Shown: positions 43,621 through 56,426 of the stretch, piece after piece | Layout: each line of letters opens with the position of its first letter | Position numbering within the stretch: the first letter of the stretch is position 1 | Assembly: GCA_028673005.1 (NCBI GenBank) | Contig: CM054113.1 | Coordinates: 69,731,850-69,795,849 of the forward strand | Direction of reading: 5' to 3' | DNA from: Tanypteryx hageni | Taxonomy: Eukaryota; Arthropoda; Insecta; Odonata; Petaluridae | DNA length: 64,000 bases | Program-made: the position numbers and the translations under genes | Notes under the pieces: generated by a model | Seen by the model: the letters and a program-made list of their open reading frames with translations, nothing else | Database searches by the model: none | What the model was told of the DNA's origin: nothing

Positions 43621-45180
43621 CGAGTGGGGGTAGGAAGGAGTAAGTGAGAGAGAGAGAGAGGGAGGAGAAGCCTTGTCGTTTTCGTTTCGCGAACGAAAAT
43701 GGAGTTAGGCGGGTTCCTGCCGTTGTTATTTATAGGCCGGTCGTGGCACGCGCGATGGGACTTCCAAAGCCCTACGATGCATATTCATGCGAAGGGGAGG
43801 TTTTCTCCCCGTCCCACTAACCACTCCTCCCTCTCTCTCTCAACCCCTTTCCTGGGAGGAAAAAGAGAGAAGAGGGTTGTGGAGGATGGAGAGAGCGTAG
43901 AGTCCCGCTAATTACCTCCGTACCCGCCAATGACCCTGCCTCTCCTCCTTTCCCCTCGCCTCTTCTTTCGTCCTATTTTCGCCTTCTCTCGTAACGCTCT
44001 CACCTCTACCTTCTCTCTCATTCTATCTTTCTCACTGAAACTTACGTTGTCACTCCATCTCTGCCTCTCCCTCTCTGTCGAACTATCGTCATTTCTTTTT
44101 TCGCCATCTCTTTTCTGTCTGAACCCTCCCTCTCCCTCTAATTCTTCCTCTCCCCCTTCCCCTCTCTTTCAATCTCCCCCCACTCTCTCCCCTCATCTCT
44201 AACTTTTCTCTCCCTTCATCTCTTAACTTTTTCTCTCCCTCTTCCCTTTCCTCCGCCCCGCTCTCCATTCCTCTCTCCATCCCTCTCTCCATCCCTCTCT
44301 CCATCCCTCTCTCCACATCCCTCTCTCCACATCCCTCTCTCCACATCCCTCTCTCCACATCCCTCTCTCCACATCCCTCTCTCCATCCCTCTCTCCATCC
44401 CTCTCTCCATCCCTCTCTCCATCCCTCTCTCCATCCCTCTCTCCACATCCCTCTCTCCACATCCCTCTTTCCCTATTCTCCCCTCCTCTCTACTACCCTC
44501 TCTCCCTCCACTTCCTCCTCTCCCTCCGTTTTCTCCTCTCTACCTCCATTTCCTCCTTTCTATATCCTCTTGCCCTTATCTCTCCTCTCTCTACTACCCC
44601 CTCTCCTTCCACTTCCCCCTCTCCCTCCACTTCCCCCTCTCCCTCCACTTTCCCCTCTCCCTCCCTCTATCCCTGTCTCACTTTCCTTCCATATCTTTCT
44701 CTCTCTCCGTCACTCCCTTTCTCCCTCTGCCTGTCCTTTTATTTCTTTCTCATTTATTCTTTCCTCTCTGTATATCTCCCGCACTTTATCTCCTTCAATC
44801 ATTCACTTCTCTCTTACTCTAATTCATTCTCTCCTATAAAGACCTTTCTCTCTCTGTCCCTCTCCAATCATTTTTGTGCTTGCGGGTTTCTCCTCCCGTT
44901 CCTCTTCCTCTCTCTTGTAGATTCCCATCCAATACCTATCAACAGAGACGGATATCTTTATTCTCCGTTTCGTTTTTGTTCCCATGTCTCCATCGCTAAA
45001 TCTTCCTTCTCCTTCATCCGCCCCTCGACGTTTCTTTTTCTCTCCTTTCTCTCCTCATAACTTCTTTTCTCTATCTCTTTCTCTGCATCGACTTACCCTC
45101 TGCATTGCGCCGTTGCACCCTCTCTCTCTCTCCTCATCGTCACCCCATTGCCCCGCCTCCCTCTCCCTTATGGAAATGCG
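43621..45180 (+). repeat. Long pyrimidine-rich tract
   Basis: After a short GA-rich start (43640-43675) and CpG-rich DNA, the plus strand from about 43920 to 45180 is mostly C and T, with CTCTCC, CTTCC and CCTC runs. It contains the minisatellite at 44265-44475. The frames here (leucine/serine/proline-rich on plus, arginine/glutamate/glycine-rich on minus) follow the composition. Confidence 0.8.
44265..44475. repeat. 12/14-bp minisatellite in blocks
   Basis: Tandem array of two unit types: CCATCCCTCTCT (12 bp) and CCACATCCCTCTCT (14 bp, with an extra CA). The order is three 12-mers, five 14-mers, five 12-mers, then about two 14-mers. Identical units in blocks suggest expansion by slippage or unequal exchange. 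The minus-strand peptides MERG and WREG repeated many times are translation of this array. Confidence 0.95.
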
Positions 45181-48100
45181 CTTCGGGAAATACTGAACTG
45201 ATTCCAATCTAGGAAGAGTATTGGGGCTATCTCCCTCTCTTTATCTTCGTTCAGTTTTTTTTCGTTCTTCTCTCATCGGTTTTTTTAAGTTCGAATCCTG
45301 ATTGAGTGGGAGATTATGGCGAAATTTTATTGCGAAAAACCGCGGCTTAGGTGCCTTAATGCGTTTCGTTTGTTTGATCCCTTATGTGTGAAAGCCTCTT
45401 ATTGGGCTGTACCAATCAGAGATATGTTGATGATCGGGAAGAGTTTCGTTTTGTGCCGGGAGAAAGGTTATTTGCGAACGCTTCTAACGTGTTTCGCTCA
45501 GAGTTAAAAATTCAGTCGTTATTTTACTGACGTATTTTTTCTCCAGGCAACCTTTTCGTGTATATTTTTTTCCGGAAGCTCATGTCTTTAAATTGACCCT
45601 TTGAGTAATAGTACATTTTAATTGGCTTATTATGTATGCGAGGTTTTCCGAATTTTGAAGTTGTTGAAATTTTACGGAAACAAATGCGGATTGCTTTCTA
45701 TAAATGTGTTATAGCTCTATTGTGTTTTAACTTATTTTATTGTTCGATGTTCATTCATTGCAAAGTTAACGGACGTAGTAATCAAGAACAAAATCGCTCG
45801 GCGTACATGTATTTCCGTACCACTCAAAGGATTAATTTTATAAAAATAATAATTTATGCACTATTTTTAAATCGTGTAAATCAAACGCTTTGACGTGAAA
45901 TTTAAGCGATGAAGTTTGCACGGAAACGTGGCGCGCATGACTCTTAAAAGTCGCCGGAATAAAAAAACTCTACGGTTTAACCCTTTGGTGTAATTACTTA
46001 GGACTGCATACACGTCCGTTTTGTTGCTAGGAATCGATGCCCGAGAGACACGATAAATAGGGCAGAGGAAGGAACGAAAGCGATCGGAGCCCAGACTATT
46101 GTCCCCCCGGTAAACTCGCACGCGTTGTTTCCACGGTCACGAATTCCCTATTTCAATTACGATTAAGGACGATGCCTCGGCGACGACGATCGTAGAAACA
46201 AGAGACGCTCGATTTTCCGTTTTTAATGGGCGTGTCCTTCCGACAAACAATCACCATTCCTTTTCGGCGTCGTCATTTGAATAATTTTATCGCTCCTAAA
46301 CACACGTCGCCTTTCTTTCTTTCCTTACCACCTCCCTCCCTTTCTGTCTTTTTTCTCTCTCTCTCTCCTTCAGCATCTCCACCGCTTCTTTCTCTCTCTT
46401 CATTCGTGCTAGGCTGCCGCGTGAAGGGAGATGCCGTGATTGGCGAGCTGATCGCACGACTTTCGGTCACGCTATAGTGACCGTCAGAGGTTTTTTTTAA
46501 GAAAAAAAATTACTCTCCGATCTTTCATCTCTCCCGCTTCTCTCTCTCTCTCTCTCTTCCTTCGCCTCATCTCTCACTCCTTCCCCTCTCACCTTGTCCC
46601 TCTCCTTCTCTGCACATATTTCCAGCATGCGAGATAATGCCGAGGATTTTCGAGAAGAAATATTGTTACGCGAGGAATGCTGTGCGCGAGAAAAAAAATG
46701 TCTCGTAACTCGTTCTCGAAAATGAAGTACTGCTCGTGTTGTCTATTTGTCTGTCCGCGTGCAAGTACGCGCTTGTTCGAAATTTTTAATTTTAAGAGTT
46801 TTTCTGAAATTTTGTGTATTTTTTGTTGGATGGGTCATGTCGATTGCCGTATTAGCCCGAATATAGCGCGATTTTTTATCCTGAAATTGCATTTGAAAAT
46901 TAGCTCTCGTTATATACAAGGACTTGTGATTTTATCAAGAGGGGTGGCCGAAAAGTTCTTGGTCCAAGTAGGAAGGTGTTGGATTTGAACATTAATAATT
47001 TATGCTTTTTCTAGGTAGTCCTCTCGATGTTGATGTACTATTGTGAGACTGTGTATACATTACCGCAATATAGTGCAAGTTTCTGATTGTTTTGTGCGTT
47101 TACAGTTTTTCCTTGAAAATTCTTCCAAAATCATTGGGTTATATTCGAGGTCGCCTTATATTCTGACTAATAGGGTAATCTCTTCACTTGAATCAAGAGT
47201 TGACTGTGTAGTCCTTTTTTCGTTTATTATTAGGACATATTTTAGGAATTTTTAGAGCTTTGAAGTGACATTTTGAGAAAATTTTCAACGTAATTGTAAA
47301 CAAGTTAACAAGAGCGCTTACACGATTAATTCATTTTTTCACCTAGGACGGTTCACGGTAATTATATTTGCGCCACACAGGTCTCCAGGGTCTTAAACAC
47401 GCTAGCCACCACTTAATTATTAACTTTGATTCTAATGCGGGAGATATGTCATCAATGAAAGGAACATGGGGCGACAATCGGATTCGAAAGGCTATAAATA
47501 GTTTAAAATGCGAGAACTCTGCGAAATTTTATTTTTCGCTATAAGTTTCTTTCGTAGTTGTGAGCTTAATTTTCAGGAAAAAATAATCATGATCATTATT
47601 GCGCGCCCCGCTACCTATTTCTAAATTGTCCATTCAATTGCCTAATCCTATGTTTTGGGTTTAGGACTCCTCTGAAAGAATCTACTTATAAATCCTTTCT
47701 TCATTTATTCTTCTTTTCAGAATCGAGCATTTTTATTTTATTTTACACGATTTAAATATATTTTCTATCGTATCTTTTAAGATGATTTTTTTCTTATTTT
47801 CGAAATATTTCCTGGGGGACCTTTGTTCGATCGTTATCAGAATTGTTTCTATGGTGTTTAGATTAAATTATTCAACCGGAATGCGGTTACTTTAAATAAA
47901 TAATTTTGTAATACCATCAGCAAGAGTATTTAAAAGGAAGGAACGACATCGGTGACGTATTTCACCCATCCTTTCTGAGCACTACGTTTCGGTCGCGTCG
48001 GAGATCAGCCGTCGATATAAACAACAACACAGCTTCGAACATTGGAAGCGAGGAAGAGTACAAGGACGAAGCGGGTAGACAAGGAGCGACGAGTTGTGGG

Positions 48101-48295
48101 GGAACGGGAAACAAAGGAAGAACGAAATAGCGGAGCGGGGCGAGCGGAGTAAAAGGGGCTCCCCGTGAATGTCTGCTTGTTATCTGGCTTTCATCGCCAG
48201 CTCGTGATGAGGAAGAGACGTGTGCGCCTTTGGTGGAAGATCGCGGCATGACAGAGGCGTATAAGAGGGATGGAGGGAACACACCTTCTCCACAA
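45181..48295. other. No gene recognised; AT-rich with CT patches
   Basis: Plus-strand frames 45316-45507, 45636-45893, 46677-46988 and 47043-47255 carry no familiar motif. CT-rich patches at 46310-46400 and 46520-46610. GC rises from 47990 onward. Confidence 0.4.
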
Positions 48296-48600
48296 TGGGG
48301 GGGGAGGGGGGAGGAGGGCCATTGTGGGGGCGGGGGGGGGGGGGGGAGAGGACCCCGATTATTCCCTCGCGCTGTTGTTGCAAGGGTGGGATGGGAGGGA
48401 GAGATGGGCGACGGGGCGTAATTTACGGCCTGTGGGAGGCACACAATGTTGCACGCTCCCGTCCCGCGGGATATATGCTGTAAAGATCGCTGGTTCCGGT
48501 GTTTGGCCCGGCGGGAGGGTTTAGCGAGGGGGGGAGGAAGGGATAGGAGGGTTGGAGGTGGCGTGATGGAAAATGCAGGCGCCGGCACCGATGTAGTTTA
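48296..48600. repeat. G-rich patch with long G runs
   Basis: Several G runs, including about 14 consecutive G near 48332-48345, and GGGGGGAGGGGGGAGGAGGG at 48297-48316, which could form G-quadruplexes on the plus strand. The proline-rich 208-codon minus-strand frame (47962-48588) runs across this patch and is not supported as a gene. Confidence 0.7.
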
Positions 48601-48902
48601 GTCGTACTCATGGGATGACTCTTTTGTGTCGGGAGGGTAGTTAGTTGGCTTCTGTACGCAGTTTATCATTCCTTGTTCCTCACGACCGCGGTGGAGTTTT
48701 TTTGGGGAAATTATGTTACCGAGAATTAATTTTCTTATACTAGTGTGAAAAAACGTCTCTCGACCAAAGGTGGCGTTAGTTTAGAAATATTTTCATTGGT
48801 GTGTCTTATTTTTAGATGTTTCAAAATTTAAGAGGTGATAATTTTGATTTAGAACCCTTAATTCGTTTATTTTAATAGCTTCTGTTTTTGAGCTAAAAAT
48901 TT

Positions 48903-48904
<2 letters not shown>

Positions 48905-48952
<48 letters not shown>
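48905..48952. repeat. (TA)n microsatellite
   Basis: About 24 TA units. No recognisable element on either side. Confidence 0.95.
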
Positions 48953-48955
<3 letters not shown>

Positions 48956-51900
48956 ATAATTTAAATGCCACAAACTCCAAAAAAATATCATACCTATATG
49001 GCTAAGGGAAAATTTAGAATGGGAAATTTTATATTTCATCCCATTACCATTATTGCCTCTTCTACAAGCATTGATTCGCATATTCCCTCATTCAACTCTC
49101 ATCCGTTACGTAATGTCTCCTCAGATACGAAAATTAAGTAAATGTTCGTGTCAATACACGAGTGCTTATTTTGTTAGAAAAGGAAAAAATGAGTCGTTTT
49201 ACGTTCAAGTAAATGTGGTAAACGAGATAGTTTAGATAAATCAGAAGCTACAATTTTAAAAACTGAATTTGCCATCAGATGAGGGTATTCAGTTCAGTTT
49301 GAGGAAATCATTTGGCCCAAAACTTTGTCGTAAAGTGTTCCCATTGTATCCGAGACACCGCGAGTAGTAAAACGTGTCGGGTAGGCCTCGTTCAGGAGAC
49401 AACTAATGGATATAAACTTCATGCGAGTATTCCATTGCTGCCTTTCTCCACGACCGTTCTTCCATTCGCCTTCTCCGCCCACTCCCCCGCCGCCTTTTAC
49501 TCCCACCCGTCTCTCATTCCACCCTCTCGTTCTGCGCGAGAATGTCACCGAGGTCCCTTCTCCACACCTCATCGCGGCACACGCCAGTGTGGCCTCACTG
49601 CGCAACCAAGGACGGCCATGTCCTCAAAATTTGCTCTACCTTTCTTTCCTCTCCATCTCTCCCTTGCCTTCCTCCCTCCTTTTTCTCTGCCTCCCTCCCG
49701 CCCTCTTTCCCTCTCCCAGCTTCCCTCAGTACGCAGCCGAATGCCTCTCTTAACCTCCTTCTGTTACAGCTGATCCCAGAATTCCCTTTATATAGAGGTC
49801 TTCACGGAGTCTTAGGACGGAGTGTCATGGGGCTAAACCACGTCGGAAGGATGTTTTCGACGTTTCGGAATAATTCACTTTTCTCCATGATATTGCCAAG
49901 CTAATGTTATCGCGATGAATTTTTGATGAAGTAGTACGTTTCGATTTCTTACGTGTGATGGCAAAAATGGAATATTTAAACGAAAGAAAGTCGTGTTGTT
50001 ATTTTAAAATGTTTTTAAATAAATAAAAAAAGATCCGTTGGCGCTTATTGATATTTTTTATAGAATTTAATGGTTTTAGAAACCAACTTTTGACTTCGTT
50101 AAAAAATATTAAGGTGATGTCGGCAATATTTTTTGTTTTTAACGAGTTTGACCTATCTCCTGATTTGTCTCTTTTATCTGTTAGTTCAATCATACCCGTA
50201 AATTTTAGTTCCCTTTATGATAATTGTTGTGATAATTGAACAATATGACAATTAAAATTAGATTTACCTTAGGATAATCCCAGCTTTACGACTACAACAC
50301 GTAGACGATGTTGATATCCTAAACAAAACGCTACGAGATTGGTTTCTGGTTTTAAAATTAATGCTAATTGAAATGTTTCTGGTCTCTTAATTGGTTATAA
50401 CTCTCCGATTAAATAGACTATGCGATACCAGAGTTTAATCTGATAATTTCGATGAATTCAAACGTCACTACCAAAAACTTCGACCTCTTCAAATTAATCT
50501 ATTAAAACTGCTCCAACGATTAATTTTAATATCGCGGAACCGAGGAACTTCGCGTGGTTAATCATCGTGAGCGTCTGCTAACCGTCGAAACTACAGAGTA
50601 ACCGCGGCCAAGCATCTAAGAAGCTCAAATTAACTGCTAGTAATTGTAACTGCTGATGTAAATCTTCTTCACTCCCTCCTCCGCATCCTTTAATCCCCTC
50701 CTCCGCTCCTTCGCATCCCACTCGCTACCCGACGCGCACACACACACCCTGTCTATTGACTTCGCCCCCTCTCCGGTCCCGCCTTCCACTTCCACACCTT
50801 CTCCTTCTACCCACTCTTCTCTCTCTCTCTCGCCCCACTCCTTTCGGCTCCCATCTCTATCCCTCTCTCTCTCTCTCTCTCTTCTCTTTCCAGTTCTGTC
50901 ACCTCCTACTCCTTTCGCGCTTTTCACTTCCACCTTCAACTTTCGTCCCCTCTGCCTTTCTCCTCGTTCCATCTCTCTCTCTTTTCGTTCTATCTCCTCC
51001 GTCTCTCGACTCGTCGAAACTTTTACCAGAAACCTCACCCCTTCTAGACCTGGTGTATCAAACCCAACGGGGTACCAGGCCGCGATAACGCGGTAGACTT
51101 AAAAGAAAGGACGCATTATACATAATTATAGGCGTTAAACGAGGGCCGCAGTTGAATAAATATAGACTTTTTTTATCTTCTTGGCTGTATCTTTTGTTTT
51201 TCTATTAAAACATTATGCATGAACCTAATTTAGCTTCTTAGATAGAAAAAATCTTCTCGTTTGTTTAGGAAAACAGTATTTTTAGTCTCAAACGGTTTTG
51301 TTTACGTAATACATAGCATTCGAGCCGCATTTGGGCATAGGCCGTATTCGTGCATAATCAGGCCCTCATCCGGCTATATACAGGGACGCATGTGGCCCGC
51401 AGTCCGCCAGTTTGGTATACCTAGTTTAGATTTTCCATCATTTTTTATCTTTTCTTTTTCAAACTTTACCTTTCACTTCCAACTATCTTTCTTCCCTCGC
51501 TTATCTTCCCTTTTTCTTCCCCTTCTCCTTTCAAGCCTATCTTTTGTATTTCTCCCTCCCGTTCTTTTCATCTCTCCCTTCTTCACCCACGCGCCTACCG
51601 TCCTTGGTTCCTCGACCTCAGTGTTTTGTGATAAGACCCTCCCTCCTCCCCTCTCTTCCCTATTTCTCTCTCTCCCTCCCTCTCTCTCCTCCACCTTTCC
51701 CCGCACCAAGGACACCAGGTTTCGAGCCCCGGTGTGACGCCTGGAGAGATTAGTCGCTGATTCTGAGGTGCGCCCTCTCTCTCCCTCGCGGGAGATGACC
51801 GGTGGAGTGGGCAAAGGAGAGGTGGAGGGTGAGGGGGGGGGGTGCGGATGGGATGGGGTGAAGGAAGGAGGGAAGGAAAGGTGAGAGGAGAGGAGGAGGC

Positions 51901-52690
51901 TTAGAACGGAGAACTTTGGTCGATCTCTAGGCGTCACGGGTGTGAATTAAGGGAGGGATTTGCTCTCTTGTTTTTTTTCTTCCGTTCCTCAAGCCTATTC
52001 CTACTTTTGAGCCCATATTCTTTCTGGGTTTTCCTTATTCGTTTCCTCGATATGACTCGATACATCAGCGCCGATCGATTTATCGACGCCGAATTTAAAA
52101 TTAGCAAAAAGATGAAAATGAAAATTACTTAATTTTTGATCGCAGAAAAAATACTGTTATCTTCCACGCGGAAGATCGGAAGATGGAGAGTATTTTTTCT
52201 ATTATCGTGATGAGTAAATTCTACAAAGTGGAGCCTGATTTCATCGATGAGATTTATTTTATTTAGTTACAACCATTATTTAACTGTTAATTATCGAAGC
52301 GGATTCTTTGCGTTACAGCTGCATCAGCCGAGAATAACCTGATAACGCTGTCGAATATTTTTTCCATGTGATTCATAAGTTTCACAAAGTAGCTCCAGGA
52401 ACGGTTGAATTTAACTTTTTCTTTGGCACTAATGTATTTAGCTTAATTTATATGTGGTTTGAATATGTAACAAATAACATAATTTAAAAATTAAATATTT
52501 TATAAAGATAACAATACTTTCAGAACGGGCAGAGAATGCTTTGCCGATTGAATTTCCCGTACTTCTAATTTATTTTCTACATTAGAAACAGGAATGAATT
52601 CCCTAAACGCTGAGTCCACATAGTTTGAAATAATTTCATACTATTTTGCATCACTTTATAGGTTCTGTAAAATATTCATTTTTAGGCTGG
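48953..52690. other. No gene; repeated CT-rich islands
   Basis: Pyrimidine-rich islands at 49435-49745, 50665-51015 and 51430-51730, with a GA-rich segment at 51790-51900 (including a G-run near 51833). Overlapping frames of 60-158 codons lie in these islands and reflect composition. AT-rich DNA separates them. Confidence 0.45.
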
Positions 52691-52920
52691 TTTCCAAAGA
52701 AAACATAGCCTTATGAAATGGTCCTGTCGGTGTGTGTGTATGTGTGCCTGTGTGTGTGTGTCTCCTACTAACAACTTTTGCATCAATTGACCGATTTTCA
52801 TGAAACTTGGTATGTGGCTCGTGCTGCCAGAACCCACCTCCGGGTTATATTTTAATTGGCGAAGATTGAAGTCCCGGGTTCGATTCCAGGAACGTTTTTA
52901 TCCTATATTTTTTACATAGG
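52690..52920 (+). repeat. Mixed repeat: TG-rich leader plus tRNA-like B box
   Basis: A TGTGTG-rich stretch (52732-52763) is followed by ATTGACCGATTTTCATGAAA and CTTGGTATGTGG, a phrase found in many insect Helitron-type repeats. Then GGGTTCGATTCCAGG (52878-52892) resembles a tRNA T arm and B box. Boundaries are unclear. Confidence 0.4.
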
Positions 52921-54780
52921 AAAACTCAAATCCATCCTGCAGACATGTATTCTTTAATACATTAAAATATCTTAAAATTGTGGTATCGGAGCGAGGTTTG
53001 TACTGTTCCAAGGGAAAAAGAATGCAGATTATTATTCTTATCTCCAAATTTTGATATTTGATCGTATTTTCTTGAATTTCTACTATAACATTAAAACAAA
53101 GCGTTTTTGCGTTTTAAATTGCATTTTATCGGATTGTTGCAATGGAGACGATTATTACTGAACTCAGCTTGAGCATAGACGAATGAACAAATGGGTGATT
53201 TTCTTTTCCGCGCGACTACTATTCAGCAATGGTCAGATGATCCAGGCATATTAGCGTGTGAACAGTAACATTTAATTAATTCGTTTATTTAAAAACATGC
53301 ATGCAAAATGTAATGCTAAAAAGTGATTTTGCCATTGATTTTAGTATTTTAAACCTGATAATGCTCTATTAATTTGTTTTCCAATTTTCCTCTATCATTG
53401 ATAAATTATGAAATACAAATGGTATTTATGGTATGACAATTTCTTGGAATGACTAAAACATACTGAAACATTCCCTGTCAATATAAGTAATCAATTTGGG
53501 ACGTCAACTTTGGGAAACCAGCCTGCATTAGTCCTGGTTTGGACTGCTAGTTTTCATCAAACTATAATTCCTCGAAAACGAAATATTTGAGAATTATATT
53601 CGAATTTCCATATCAAAAAATAGTGATCATGTATTTCATATTCTAAATAGCGTTTACTTGAGTGAGTTAACAATGATTTCACAGTTTGTTCCAGTGATTG
53701 TGTTAGCAAGTTTCTTCATAATTTGTTTTATGCCATATTCAGACTCTAGTACCCCTTCTTATGTTCATACAACAATTAAAAACCCGAAAGTCACCATAAT
53801 CCAATGCTTCACCAATTACAATAGCAATAGATTCCTTTTTCTAAGGAAGTACCAGATTTTTACAAAAGCTTGTGTCGCTCCATTTTCCATTTGCAAGAAT
53901 CTAATCCAAGATGGTGTCATCTCCATAACGCGCGTTGTTTATTGAGATAATGGCGCGTTAAATTTCCTAATCGCCTAACTAGTTCCTTATAGGAGCGATT
54001 TATTACGTGTTTATCAGTGTTTACAACTAATTTCGGCAAAACACATCAGACATCCATTAATCTTTTCTTCCTAATCGCCAAAAGTTCTGATATTAAGGCC
54101 TTCTAACTGTCCCAATAAATTCAATTTTAAATCCCATAAAATATATTAAATTGCTTCCTTGCATGTAAAACAACCCATCAAATGTTTTGCCATATTACTT
54201 GGCAGCTCGGACCTTTTTTGTTTCTTTTCTTTGATAATAATTATCGAAGAGAAGAGCGTCACATTTTTCTGCCTTATCGATAGTTTTTTTATATATATAT
54301 ATATGTGCCATATATTTCGAAGGCTTTATCTTTTCCCCAAAATTCATTGTTTACTTTTTGTAACCCGGTACTATTGGTGTCACCAAGAAATATCGAGGGC
54401 GGAGAGTCGAACCGTAATTAACCGCACGGACGTTCGTAGCAAAACTTAAGGTTTTCTTTCGGTGTGTTTCGGAAGGAGAGCACTCTTCGGCCTTAATTCT
54501 CGTGGCGAGATAACATTGTGTACGTAACGTGTCGTTGAACCTCCCTCAGGTATTTTTTTTATACCCTCCCGAGTTTCTTTTTCTCTCCATAATCTCTCGA
54601 GCTGATAAAGTTCGGTTCGAAATCTCTTTTTATATACGCTCTCCAATGACGCATGCTGCGATTAAAGTTTTGCCCGAAAGATAGCAGCAACCGTCTCACG
54701 GTCGGTTCTCGGTTTATTTTTTTTTTGCTTCGACAGTGTTTCTATATGGATAAACTGACAAAAACAAGGCCGTGGCCAAC
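52921..54780. other. No gene or element recognised
   Basis: AT-rich. Frames 53658-53945 and 54159-54449 have hydrophobic stretches but no recognisable family motif, splice context or composition shift. A short (TA)n lies at about 54291-54304. Confidence 0.4.
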
Positions 54781-54789
54781 GAATGCGAA

Positions 54790-54930
54790 ATTGCCGTATT
54801 TACTCGACTACAAGACGAGGTTTTATTGTTCTTTCAGTCAAAGGTTAGGGGTCGATTTATATTCGCGGGGAAATAAATAAATAATAAAAAATAGTGACAG
54901 TGATCATGACTAGTCTGCCATGGTATAAAT
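54790..54930. repeat. Possible DNA-transposon fragment
   Basis: CCGTATTTACTCGACTACAA, GACGAGG and, about 45 bp on, GGGGTCGATTTATATTCGCG look like weakly inverted segments of a short DNA element. No target duplication was found. Confidence 0.3.
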
Positions 54931-55201
54931 TAATGGCTCGCAACCGAAAGTTTACCGTAGATCGTTGTATTACGTGGATATTCCACCAATGACAGGTAAA
55001 ATTAATTTTAATTAATTAATAAAAATTAATTAATCAGCTATTCGACGGTTTTACGCCTTAACAACTGAAAAACAAGCCTCCCATTACTTAATGCTGCTCA
55101 TTATAGAACTTTTATGAGAAAAATGGAATATCGTGGACCAGCCAATAGGTACTGGATGGCGAACCGTCAGCGATCCGCGGAACGGCGGTTGAGAAACACC
55201 G
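54931..55201. mobile_element. hAT-like miniature element
   Basis: The right end, reversed, reads GGTGTTTCTCAACCGCCG and the left TAATGGCTCGCAACCGAAAG. The shared CTCRACC-type core matches hAT termini such as that at 42167. The flanking octamers GTATAAAT and GTTTAAAC are only partly alike, so the copy is old. Confidence 0.5.
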
Positions 55202-55654
55202 GTTTAAACCGCATTTATCTTAGCACTGCATATTGCGTTGACAATTTTTAGAGATTTAAATAAAAATAACTCAAATAATTTTGTTTAATTTATTTGCTTC
55301 AGAATGCCTTATGAAACATATTTTGTCTAAATTAAATTCTATACTGTCGGGTAAATATGGTGTTCCTTCATTGTAGCAAATGTCAGTCGTGGGAGTCGAG
55401 CCGAAAGGTAATAAAAATGTGTCCACGAAAGAGTGCTCTAGAAAAATTTAATTTATATCGTCGACTTTGAATTCAAGATTCCGTTATCGGCGATACTGCT
55501 AATAAAAGTTCCATGTTTTCGATTGCGGGTGCTACTTTAATAAGTTCGAAGAATACGGGGAAAAACAGCGTGAGACGTAATTTCAAAGACTCGAACTCTT
55601 AAAGAAAATTGACCGACTTTTGTGTTACGTTTTGCAATTTTTGAAGTCCAAGAA

Positions 55655-55965
55655 GGAATTATCGAACTCGCCCTATGACTCAAATCATATTGAAAAACTG
55701 TTTCTCCATTGGACACAAAAAAGGTAGGGAGAATCAGTTACGTTTTTCATCAGTGGTTATCCATCGGTAGTAGATTCTGCAAAGAAATTCAGATACAATA
55801 TTTTTTAAAATAATTGTAAAAATTTAAGATAGAAGAGAATTTTTAGAAAAGTCTAAAATATAATTATGGAACCTACCGACAGTAATTCATCATTGATGAT
55901 GGCTACTTTGTAGAAAAAATTTCCCAAGCTTTTTATGACTACTCGGGAAATTTTTTTTTCAATAT
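55655..55965 (+). repeat. Repeat copy with degenerate hammerhead-like motif
   Basis: GGAATTATCGAACTCGCCCT (55655-55674) and the later TCAGTGGTTATCCATCGG and AGATTCTGC parallel 12341-12370 and 12484-12520. Then TTGATGATGGCTACTTTGTA (55893-55912) parallels the motif at 35691, with GAAA represented by an A-run. An inverted AAATTTCCC/GGGAAATTT pair lies at 55917-55955. Confidence 0.5.
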
Positions 55966-56395
55966 TTTATGTTGATTGAACACTTTTTATCGCAAAAACC
56001 TCACGTGGTAGCCATCTTAGCTAACTATTGAAATCTTAAATAATAATTTGATATAAAACTATGCATGGTGTTGTCTTAGTCGTTGGAATAATACGGGTTT
56101 ATTCTGCGGATGCATTGTGTTCAGCGTTCGAAGTCAGCATTCAAAGAAAGCCCTTTCTACGTGCTTTACGAAGCATCTTTCACCTCTCTTGCTAAGGGAG
56201 GCAATTTTATAGAGAAAGGAAGGTGAAACTGGGTAACCATAATGGTGTCTCGTTCTCATTCCCTCCATCTCTCCTATTCGCTCAGTCGTGTCCGTGACCA
56301 ATACTTATTGTTTATTCTCCGAGGTGCGTGAGAGAATGCGAGTATTCGTGGACAGACAGACACCTCCCATTCCCCTCCTCAATTCCTTTCACCTC

Positions 56396-56426
<31 letters not shown>

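Noticed and set aside
44089..44462. Minus-strand frames encoding repeated MERG or WREG peptides
   Set aside because: Direct translation of the 12/14-bp minisatellite in three frames; not a gene.
47962..48588. 208-codon proline/serine-rich minus-strand frame
   Set aside because: Runs across G-run DNA, no start context, no recognisable domain, overlaps other frames of equal quality.
53658..53945. Hydrophobic 95-codon frame as a small membrane protein gene
   Set aside because: AT-rich, no splice or promoter context and no recognisable family; could not be supported.
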